Below, in pieces: positions 1 to 6,313 of a stretch of 64,000 nt of DNA; within the stretch, counting starts at the first letter, position 1, and each line of letters opens with the position of its first letter. The position numbers were made by a program, and so were the translations under genes. Under the pieces are notes generated by a model. It had not been told where the DNA came from, ran no database searches, and saw only the letters and a program-made list of their open reading frames with translations. The stretch lies in assembly GCF_014237835.1 (NCBI RefSeq), contig NZ_JACJVI010000003.1, positions 413,328 to 477,327 of the forward strand, written 5' to 3'. This DNA comes from Rhizobium sp. AQ_MP. Lineage in GTDB: Bacteria > Pseudomonadota > Alphaproteobacteria > Rhizobiales > Rhizobiaceae.

Positions 1-319
1 TATGGCCGGGATTGTAAATCTGGGCTGCCGCGCGCACCGGGCCGAAGGAGGCCGCCACGCCCTGGAAATGGTCGTCGAAGGCGAGCCGCGAGCAATTCAG
101 GCGGAAGCGGAACGGGTATCCTCCCATTGTCGCATCCTCGCATGTCGCCGTCACACCCGCCGGATTTCCGCCGCCGAAAAAGCTCAAAATGCGATTGCGC
201 AGATATTCTGCAGCGAAATACCAGCCGACACTATAGACAGCGATGACGAGGACGATCAAAACGCCCAGCCGAACAACCTTTCGGCTGATCGTGCTCTCCG
301 GCGCGGTCGACATGGCCAT
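1..319 (-). CDS. DUF2125 family protein, N-terminal part (truncated by the window edge)
   Basis: This minus-strand frame opens at an ATG ending at 319 and stays open to the left edge of the window, so only about the first 106 residues are present. A GAGGAG ribosome binding site lies just upstream of the start. The N terminus has a short basic cytoplasmic tail, then one hydrophobic segment at about residues 15-35 (VLIVLVIAVYSVGWYF), then a periplasm-facing stretch with a Cys-containing region. This matches the start of rhizobial DUF2125 proteins as I know them; their function is not established. The gene diverges from the ChaC gene, with only 46 bp between the two start codons. The second ATG, two codons in, is an equally possible start. 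The family call rests on the N terminus alone. Confidence 0.6.
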   Translation of the reverse strand, partial: MAMSTAPESTISRKVVRLGVLIVLVIAVYSVGWYFAAEYLRNRILSFFGGGNPAGVTATCEDATMGGYPFRFRLNCSRLAFDDHFQGVAASFGPVRAAAQIYNPGH

Positions 320-365
320 GGGGTGCTCCTCGTTACGGTCTTCTTGTTCTGGATTGGCGTGCGAT

Positions 366-893
366 ATGGACGAATATTGGGTCTTTGGCTACGGTTCGTT
401 GATGTGGAACCCGGGCTTTCCCTATCAAGAAAGGGTGCTTGCCCGTCTTGGCGGCTACCGGCGGTCTCTCTGCGTGCGCTCCTATGTCCACCGTGGTACC
501 GAGGAGCGGCCGGGTCTCGTGCTCGGCCTCGATCGCGGCGGATCCTGTAAGGGCGTTGCGTTCCGCGTCCTTCCCTCCAACTGGCAGTCCACGGTCGACT
601 ATTTGCGCGAACGCGAGCTCGTCACCAGCGTCTATCTCGAACGGCAGGTCCGCACCACGCTTGCGGACGGGCGGACCGTCCGGGCGCTTACCTACGTCAT
701 AGACCGGGCTCACCCGCAATATGCGGGCGCGGTGACGATCGAAGAGGCCGCGCGCGTCGTTGAAGGTGCCGTCGGCCGTTCCGGTCCCAACCCCGTCTAT
801 GTCGCCAATACTGTCTCCCACATGCGCGAACTCGGCATTCGCGACCAGTGGCTCGAAAGCGTCGCCGCAGCCATTTCCGGTGATCCGACCTAG
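366..893 (+). CDS. Gamma-glutamylcyclotransferase, ChaC type
   Basis: The 175-residue protein begins with FGYGSLMWNP (residues 7-16), the ChaC/GGCT signature that forms the substrate-binding loop. Family members release 5-oxoproline from gamma-glutamyl compounds, and ChaC proteins act on glutathione in the cytoplasm. The start at 366 places this motif at the usual distance from the N terminus; the open frame extends further upstream but would run through the divergent DUF2125 start region. The length fits short bacterial ChaC proteins. The acidic segment YLRERE near residue 79 lies where the family has its catalytic glutamate. The gene ends 27 bp before the end of plsC, which faces it. The ChaC call is firm; the true substrate cannot be read from the sequence. 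Confidence 0.88.
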   Translation: MDEYWVFGYGSLMWNPGFPYQERVLARLGGYRRSLCVRSYVHRGTEERPGLVLGLDRGGSCKGVAFRVLPSNWQSTVDYLRERELVTSVYLERQVRTTLADGRTVRALTYVIDRAHPQYAGAVTIEEAARVVEGAVGRSGPNPVYVANTVSHMRELGIRDQWLESVAAAISGDPT

Positions 894-920
894 GCCTGCC
901 TGCATCTTCCGTGAATGCGC

Positions 921-1703
921 TCAGAGCGCTCCGAGTTCCCTCAGGCGATTGATGGCGGTTGGCGGCAGCGGCAGCTTCGGGTTCTCCTTGGCCGTCTTCA
1001 CCAGAAGCTCGTCGCTGGCTGCTTCAAGGCGCTGCATCAGTGTCTCATGCATCACGTCGGGATCGAGGCCCGGTTCGATGGGCGGCAGGATGCGAACGGT
1101 GAAATGGCCCGGAAAACGCAGGAACTTGCGGCGCGGCCAGAAGAGGCCGGGATGCATGGCGACGGGCACGACGGGCACGTTGATGTCGCGGTAGAGGCGG
1201 GCGATACCGTATTTGTATTCCGGCGGTGCCCCCGGCGGACGGCGGGTACCTTCGGGATAGATGATCAGCTGGCGGCCATTGGCCATTTCCATCTTGGTGC
1301 GCTCGATCACCTGCGCCATGACCTTGCCCTTGGCACCGCGGTTGACCGGGATCATCCGCTGCTTGGCGACATACCAGCCGAAGACCGGGATCCACATCAG
1401 CTCGCGCTTGAGGATGTAGACCGGATCGTCGAGCCAGGGCAGCAGGGCATAGGTGTCCCAGAAGGACTGGTGCTTCGGCGCCAGGATGTAGCCGCCCTCG
1501 GGAATGTTCTCGAGCCCCTCGACCGTGAAGGTCGTACCGACGATCTTTTCCATCAGCCAGTGATTGGAGCGGGCCCAGTCCTTCGGCACGAAGAAGGCCT
1601 TCTTGCGCGGCAGCAGGAAATAGATCGGCGACAGCACGATCATCCTGAGGATCAGGTTGGCATAGAAGGCGATATTGAAAAGGATGGAACGCAGGGCAAT
1701 CAT
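921..1703 (-). CDS. plsC: 1-acyl-sn-glycerol-3-phosphate acyltransferase
   Basis: This 260-residue membrane-associated enzyme adds the second acyl chain to lysophosphatidic acid to make phosphatidic acid. The H-x4-D catalytic motif is HQSFWD at residues 78-83, and the phosphate-binding EGTR motif is at 151-154. One N-terminal hydrophobic segment (about 8-32) anchors the protein to the inner membrane. The gene follows ydcF by 81 bp on the same strand and probably belongs to the ftsE-ftsX-ydcF-plsC transcription unit. Rhizobia often carry several PlsC paralogues, so this may not be the only one in the genome. Confidence 0.9.
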   Translation of the reverse strand: MIALRSILFNIAFYANLILRMIVLSPIYFLLPRKKAFFVPKDWARSNHWLMEKIVGTTFTVEGLENIPEGGYILAPKHQSFWDTYALLPWLDDPVYILKRELMWIPVFGWYVAKQRMIPVNRGAKGKVMAQVIERTKMEMANGRQLIIYPEGTRRPPGAPPEYKYGIARLYRDINVPVVPVAMHPGLFWPRRKFLRFPGHFTVRILPPIEPGLDPDVMHETLMQRLEAASDELLVKTAKENPKLPLPPTAINRLRELGAL

Positions 1704-1784
1704 GTCGTGGAACTCTCGAGGGCGGGCGACGTCGTCCTTAGAGCAAAAGTATCGCCAGCAAAAGCGCTAGCTTCCGGGGGATCG

Positions 1785-2516
1785 TCAGGAACTGCGGCCA
1801 GATTCGGTGATTTCGCCTTCCGGGCGCAGGCCCTGATCGCGGCTCCAGCCGGTCATGCCCCTGATATAGGCCACGACCGTCTTGCCGTATTCAGATAGCA
1901 TGGTGCGCATGGCATCGGGTTCGCTATACCAGGCCCGTGTCTTCAGATCGGCATTGACCACGGGATAGCCAATGAAATCGGTGTCGGGATCGCTGCGACG
2001 CAGTTCCATCAGGCTGCGGGCCAGGTGATAGTTGCTGGTGACGACCAGCACCGAGCGATAGCCCTTGTCGCGGATCCAGATCGCCGTCTCGTTGGCATTG
2101 CCGATCGTGTCGATCGCGCCATAGCCGATGTCGACACAGCAGTCGAAGACATCCGGCGAGGCACGGGTCGCCTTGCGGATCTGGCCGGCCGTCGTCGTCG
2201 GGTTGACGCCTGAAATCAGCAGCCGCTCGCCGTAACCGCGCTTCAGCAGGTCGATCGCCTGCTCGATTCGCTGGTATCCGCCGGTCAATACAACGATCGC
2301 GTCTGCCTTCACCGTCTCGGGCGGGCGCATGTTGGTGACCGAATCAGCGAAGATCAGGAAGCCGGCAACGAGGACCGCTACCGACAGGATCACGACCATG
2401 CCGCCATAGCGCAAGGCCCTGCGGATCAGGCTTTTCCGCGCGAAAAGACCGCCGGCCGGAGGAGGCAGGCCGCCGTCACTCAACGGTTGTTTTGACGTTG
2501 TCCGATCCATGCTCAT
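1785..2516 (-). CDS. YdcF/DUF218 family membrane protein (SanA/ElyC-like)
   Basis: The 243-residue protein has a single transmembrane segment near its N terminus (about residues 38-57) followed by a DUF218 domain. The sequence DAIVVLTGG opens the domain and is the usual start of its Rossmann-like core. Members such as SanA and ElyC are linked to envelope barrier function and peptidoglycan or lipid-carrier metabolism, but their chemistry is unresolved. An in-frame GTG at 2543 would add nine residues without a visible ribosome binding site, so I prefer the ATG at 2516. The gene lies 70 bp downstream of ftsX and upstream of plsC, which supports an envelope role. Confidence 0.8.
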   Translation of the reverse strand: MSMDRTTSKQPLSDGGLPPPAGGLFARKSLIRRALRYGGMVVILSVAVLVAGFLIFADSVTNMRPPETVKADAIVVLTGGYQRIEQAIDLLKRGYGERLLISGVNPTTTAGQIRKATRASPDVFDCCVDIGYGAIDTIGNANETAIWIRDKGYRSVLVVTSNYHLARSLMELRRSDPDTDFIGYPVVNADLKTRAWYSEPDAMRTMLSEYGKTVVAYIRGMTGWSRDQGLRPEGEITESGRSS

Positions 2517-2586
2517 CGCCCGTGAATAGCCGGGATTTCCCACAGCGAACAGGCGGCTTTAAGGCAAGTCAACATGCGAGATTTCG

Positions 2587-3597
2587 TCAGTCGTCCATCA
2601 GGCCGTCGGTGCGGGCCGGGTCGGAGCGGATGAGGTCGATCTCATAGATCGTGCGCATGACGGTCAGCCGCGCCGTCAGTGTCGTCAAAAGCGCAATGAC
2701 GATCATCGTGGCGAAGATGCCGAGATAGCCGCCCCAGCCGATCGTGAAGGTGCCGAACAAGGCGGTTGCCTGATCGCTTTCAGGCGTCGCCAGCGACCGG
2801 CTCTGCCAGAAACTGGCCAGCGCGAAGAATGATGCCGCCAGGAAGCCGCCGACGGCTGCGCCCTTGAGGCTGATCTTCAGGAAGTGCTTCTGGAATTCCT
2901 GAGCGACAAAAGTGCCCTCGGCCCCGACGAAATGCAGCACCTCGATGATGTGGCGGTTGCCGGACAGCGCGCCCCGGGTCGCGAAAACGACCGTGAGGAC
3001 CATGGCGCTGAAGACGAGGATCAGGATGCCGGAGCCAATCAGCACCGTGGTGCGGGCCATCTGCACCAGCCGATCGACCCAAGTGCGGTGGTCGTCGAGG
3101 AAGGCCTGCGGCACCTCCTCCTTCAAAAGGGCGCGCATGGCCTCGAAATCGGGCGGATTGGTCTCGTCGATGGTGATCACGATGAGCCGTGGGACCGGCA
3201 GGTCTTCGAGGTTCAGGCCCGTCCCCAGCCAGGGCTCGAGCAGGCGTGCGGTGGCGCTGTCGTCCATGATCTGGCCGTCGCGCGTGCCGACGAAAGTCAG
3301 CGCCAGATCGCGCGCCTTGACCAGAGCCGCGCCCATGTCGAGGCCGTCCTCGGGCTTGATCTGGATGGTGATCTCGCGGGAGATCTGGCTCTGCCACCCG
3401 GCGGCCGTCGCGCGCACCATCGAAACCGCACCGAGCGTCAGGCAGGCAAGGAAGGCCATGATGGCGATCACCACCATCAGCGCATTGCCCTGGATGTTGG
3501 ACGGCGGCAGGATCGGCCCCGTCGGCCTGACCGTCATTTCGACGCGCCGCTTCTTCTGTCCGGGGTTCTGGTTCGCGTTCTGGGGGATCTCATTCAT
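2587..3597 (-). CDS. ftsX: Cell division ABC transporter permease FtsX
   Basis: The 336-residue protein has the FtsX topology: a cytoplasmic N-terminal tail of about 40 residues, a first membrane helix, a periplasmic domain of about 120 residues, and three C-terminal membrane helices ending in a short cytoplasmic tail. FtsX and FtsE form an ATP-driven complex at the septum that transmits a signal across the membrane to activate peptidoglycan amidases, usually through EnvC-like partners. The start overlaps the end of ftsE by 8 bp, as in most bacteria, so the two are translationally coupled. The long N-terminal tail rich in N and Q is common in alphaproteobacterial FtsX. Confidence 0.92.
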   Translation of the reverse strand: MNEIPQNANQNPGQKKRRVEMTVRPTGPILPPSNIQGNALMVVIAIMAFLACLTLGAVSMVRATAAGWQSQISREITIQIKPEDGLDMGAALVKARDLALTFVGTRDGQIMDDSATARLLEPWLGTGLNLEDLPVPRLIVITIDETNPPDFEAMRALLKEEVPQAFLDDHRTWVDRLVQMARTTVLIGSGILILVFSAMVLTVVFATRGALSGNRHIIEVLHFVGAEGTFVAQEFQKHFLKISLKGAAVGGFLAASFFALASFWQSRSLATPESDQATALFGTFTIGWGGYLGIFATMIVIALLTTLTARLTVMRTIYEIDLIRSDPARTDGLMDD

Positions 3598-4249
3598 AGA
3601 TGTCGAGCCGCCCGTCGGTGAGGATCATCCGGCGCGCATCCACCTGGTCCATCAGCGCCAGATCATGGGTCGCGATGACCACGGCCGTGCCGAGACGGTT
3701 CAATTCGAGAAACAGGCTCAGCAGTCTGCGTGCCATCGGCGGGTCGACATTGCCCGTCGGCTCGTCGGCGAGCAGGATCTCCGGCCGGTCGATCAGGGCG
3801 CGGGCAATCGCCACGCGCTGCTTCTCGCCACCTGATAGCACCGGGGGGAGCACGTTGATGCGCTCGCCAAGCCCCACCCATTTCAAGAGTTCTATGACGT
3901 CCTGCCGATAGGTCTGCTCCGCCTTGCCGCGTACCCGGAGCGGCAGCGCCACGTTCTCGTAGGTCGTCAGGTGGTCGAGCAGGCGAAAGTCCTGGAAGAC
4001 GATGCCCACACGTCGGCGCAGCATCGGCAGCTCGCTGCGGGGGATGCTGGTGATGTCGCGGCCGAAGCTGCGGATCAGTCCACGCGTCGGCTGCAGCGAC
4101 ATGAAGAGAAGGCGCAGGAGCGTCGTCTTGCCGGCGCCCGACGGGCCGGTCAGGAACTGGAAGGATCCCTTCGGCAGGTCGAAGGTCAGGTCGCGGAGGA
4201 TCTCCGGTCCCATCCCATAGCGCAGGCCGACATTTTCGAAATGGATCAA
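3590..4249 (-). CDS. ftsE: Cell division ATP-binding protein FtsE
   Basis: This is a 219-residue ABC ATPase of the length expected for FtsE. It has a Walker A motif GPSGAGKT (35-42), the signature LSGGEKQ (138-144), Walker B ILLADEP (158-164) and an H-loop ATHD near 194. FtsE binds the cytoplasmic face of FtsX and couples ATP hydrolysis to cell-wall splitting at the septum. The gene diverges from a membrane-anchored protein gene, with a 199-bp intergenic region that carries a TTAACCAT box at 4360-4367. That box suggests control by the cell-cycle regulator CtrA, which is an inference. Confidence 0.95.
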   Translation of the reverse strand: MIHFENVGLRYGMGPEILRDLTFDLPKGSFQFLTGPSGAGKTTLLRLLFMSLQPTRGLIRSFGRDITSIPRSELPMLRRRVGIVFQDFRLLDHLTTYENVALPLRVRGKAEQTYRQDVIELLKWVGLGERINVLPPVLSGGEKQRVAIARALIDRPEILLADEPTGNVDPPMARRLLSLFLELNRLGTAVVIATHDLALMDQVDARRMILTDGRLDIYE

Positions 4250-4359
4250 AGGGGGCCCAGTCTGACGTGTCCGAGGTCTGGGGCTCGTAAACGAAGATCG
4301 TCAACGGCCGGTAAACATGCTCCGGGACGCGAGGCTTTTCAGCCCGTCTTTCCGAAGCA

Positions 4360-4367
4360 TTAACCAT
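4360..4367 (+). promoter_or_regulatory. CtrA-like box TTAACCAT
   Basis: TTAACCAT is the 8-bp alternative CtrA box described for Caulobacter and related Alphaproteobacteria. It sits in the divergent region between ftsE and the gene at 4449, 82 bp before the latter's start, within an AT-rich patch that stands out from the GC-rich background. The same 8-mer lies upstream of cpdR at 5773. Binding is inferred from sequence only. Confidence 0.45.
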
Positions 4368-4448
4368 TTAAATTTACGTCTGGTGAGGATTCGTTTCAAC
4401 CGCCGACTTTCGGGGTATCCGATTTTGGCTGTGCGAAAGGTGCGCATC

Positions 4449-5102
4449 ATGAGCGCTTTCCGTTACCAGAAGCAGGCTCCAGCTGCAGACCTTGATCTCC
4501 TTCCGCCGGATCGAGCCCGCCGTCGCATCGAGCCGCTCAGCCAGCGCATGGCGCGCCATGAGGTTGTCGACGCCCAGTTCGTCACCGTGCGCGAAACATC
4601 GCGGCCCGCCTCTCCCTCGGCAGGGGCTTCATCTGCGGCCACTCTGACCCCAGATCCCTCCCTGTTTTTCCGCAGTCTGGTCGAGCGTATCGAGGCCCGT
4701 CTTCAGCGCCTGTCCGATGTCGGCTTCTCGCTGCTCGTGGCGATCGCCTTCGTCTCGATCTTCTCGATTGCCGGCCAGGTGTTCTTCGGCAAGGCCGAGC
4801 ATCCGGAACTGGCAGCCAAGCCGCTCGACTTTACGCATGTGAACCTGACGCCGCAGGACCGAAACGGCATGCGGGTGCTGCTGCTCAACGCCATCGTTGA
4901 AAACCGGACCGGTCGCACGGTAACCTTGCCCAAGCTCCGCGCTGATCTCGTTCTCGACGGGCAGGTCATCGCCAGCACCTATATCGAGCCGCCGGCCGAC
5001 AGCCTTGAAGGCGGTGAAAGCCGCGGGATCGTCACCCGCCTCCAGCATCCTGGTGGAAAAATGCCGGAAGTCCGGCTTTCCTTCGAAGAGGCGGGTGCCT
5101 AA
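4449..5102 (+). CDS. Single-pass membrane protein with DUF3426-like tail; zinc ribbon absent
   Basis: The ATG at 4449 is preceded by GAAAGGTG and gives 217 residues. The first 90 residues are polar and low in complexity (Pro, Ala, Ser, Arg), followed by one membrane helix (about residues 94-116, LLVAIAFVSIFSIAGQVFF). The C-terminal domain of about 90 residues has the pattern ...LLLNAIVENRTGRTVTLP..., typical of DUF3426-type tails. In many Alphaproteobacteria the gene between ftsE and hpt encodes an MJ0042 zinc-ribbon protein with this tail. Here no CxxC pair exists anywhere in the N-terminal region, even in the longer frame from 4317. It may be a derivative that has lost its zinc ribbon. Its function is unknown. 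Confidence 0.6.
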   Translation: MSAFRYQKQAPAADLDLLPPDRARRRIEPLSQRMARHEVVDAQFVTVRETSRPASPSAGASSAATLTPDPSLFFRSLVERIEARLQRLSDVGFSLLVAIAFVSIFSIAGQVFFGKAEHPELAAKPLDFTHVNLTPQDRNGMRVLLLNAIVENRTGRTVTLPKLRADLVLDGQVIASTYIEPPADSLEGGESRGIVTRLQHPGGKMPEVRLSFEEAGA

Positions 5103-5184
5103 GGCGCGATCGGTATGCTAAGGCCCTTGCCTTTCCGGCATCTGCCGGCTCAAGGACCTCAGGTCGTTCAGCAAGGAGTTTCCC

Positions 5185-5727
5185 ATGCCCGTTGTTCGCG
5201 GAAAGAACATCGAACCGCTCTTTACCGCCGAGCAGATCCGGCAGCGCAATCTGCAGCTCGCCCAGGATATCATGAAGGGTCCCTGCGACGACCTTCTGGT
5301 GATCTCGGTGCTGAAGGGCTCCTTCATCTTCGCGGCCGACCTCATTCGTGCGTTGCATGATGTTGGCCTTGCTCCGGAAGTCGAATTCATCACCCTGTCC
5401 AGCTATGGCACAGGCACCGTCTCCCAGGGCGTCAAGATCATCAAGGACATCGACAGCGACGTGATGGGGCGCAATATCCTCCTCATCGATGATATCCTGG
5501 AGTCCGGCCGGACGCTGCTGTTCGCCAAGGAACTGATGTACGAGCGGGGTGCCGCCAACGTCACGATCGCCGTGCTTCTCGACAAGAAAGTGAAGCGAAA
5601 AGAGCAGTTTGAGGCTGATTATGTCGGTTTCGAATGCCCCGACTACTTCGTCGTCGGTTACGGCATGGACGTGGCTTACGCCTTCCGCGAACTGCCCTTC
5701 GTCGGTGTCGTCACAGGCGATGTCTGA
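5185..5727 (+). CDS. hpt: Hypoxanthine phosphoribosyltransferase
   Basis: This 180-residue cytoplasmic enzyme transfers phosphoribose from PRPP to hypoxanthine (and often guanine) in purine salvage. The PRPP-binding motif ILLIDDILESGRT lies at residues 98-110, and the PPi loop LKGSFIF at 43-49. The start has the ribosome binding site AAGGAG eight bases upstream. A long imperfect hairpin (5125-5155, inner arms CCGGCA/TGCCGG) lies in the 82-bp gap after the preceding gene; it lacks a T tract and may be a processing signal rather than a terminator. The gene is followed by cpdR, a rhizobial arrangement. Confidence 0.95.
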   Translation: MPVVRGKNIEPLFTAEQIRQRNLQLAQDIMKGPCDDLLVISVLKGSFIFAADLIRALHDVGLAPEVEFITLSSYGTGTVSQGVKIIKDIDSDVMGRNILLIDDILESGRTLLFAKELMYERGAANVTIAVLLDKKVKRKEQFEADYVGFECPDYFVVGYGMDVAYAFRELPFVGVVTGDV

Positions 5728-5772
5728 GGCGTTCCAAAGGGGAACATCTTGCCTCTTCAAGGCAGTGAGCTG

Positions 5773-5780
5773 TTAACCAT
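5773..5780 (+). promoter_or_regulatory. CtrA-like box upstream of cpdR
   Basis: A second TTAACCAT octamer lies 98 bp before the cpdR start in the 150-bp hpt-cpdR gap. CpdR controls polar recruitment of ClpXP, which degrades CtrA in Caulobacter, so a CtrA box here would close a regulatory loop. This is an inference from motif and context; no binding evidence is available from the sequence. Confidence 0.45.
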
Positions 5781-5877
5781 CGCGTCGGACGAGGGGTCCG
5801 GCGTTTACCACTCGACAAGGAAAGTCTGGTGATTTGCCTCTCGCAAGAGTCAATGGACGCGGGAGTAGAATTCAACC

Positions 5878-6237
5878 ATGGCGAGAATCCTGATCACCGA
5901 AGACGAAGACTCCCTGCGCTCCTTCGTCGCCAGGGCCTTGAGGCTCGATGGCCACGAGACGCATGAGGCGGCCGACGGTGCCGAAGGCCTGGAAAAGCTC
6001 TCCGAACAGGCGTTCGACCTGCTGCTCTCGGATATCCGTATGCCCGTGATGGACGGCATCGAACTGGCGCACCGCGCCCATTCCGAATTTCCGGCGATGA
6101 AGATCCTGCTGATGACCGGCTATGCCGAGCAACGCGAGCGCGCGGACGACCTCTCGGCGAAGATCGTCGATGTCGTCTCCAAGCCCTTTGCACTTCCGGA
6201 TATCCGCAAGGCCGTTGCTTCGGCGCTCGCCGGCTGA
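5878..6237 (+). CDS. cpdR: Response regulator CpdR (single receiver domain)
   Basis: The 119-residue protein is one receiver domain with no output domain. It has the acidic pocket EDED at residues 8-11, the phospho-acceptor Asp52 in SDIRMP, a switch Thr in LLMTGYA, and the conserved Lys in SKPF. Its length, its MARILI start and its place directly after hpt match CpdR of Rhizobiaceae. In its unphosphorylated form CpdR promotes ClpXP localisation and degradation of cell-cycle proteins; in Sinorhizobium the orthologue CpdR1 is needed for normal cell cycle and symbiosis. The nearest purine-rich ribosome binding site (GGGAG) is somewhat distant, about 12 bases upstream. Confidence 0.9.
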   Translation: MARILITEDEDSLRSFVARALRLDGHETHEAADGAEGLEKLSEQAFDLLLSDIRMPVMDGIELAHRAHSEFPAMKILLMTGYAEQRERADDLSAKIVDVVSKPFALPDIRKAVASALAG

Positions 6238-6267
6238 GAATGCTCTATCCCATCTGTGGAAAGACTA

Positions 6268-6287
6268 ACGCCCGCTGATGCGGGCGT
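6268..6287 (+). terminator. Rho-independent terminator after cpdR
   Basis: ACGCCCGC and GCGGGCGT form a perfect 8-bp stem with a TGAT loop, followed by a T-rich but broken tract (cgtcgtttctt). It sits between the convergent ends of cpdR and the TIGR02302 gene and may serve both. Confidence 0.7.
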
Positions 6288-6313
6288 CGTCGTTTCTTCG
6301 GCACTTTTCGGTT

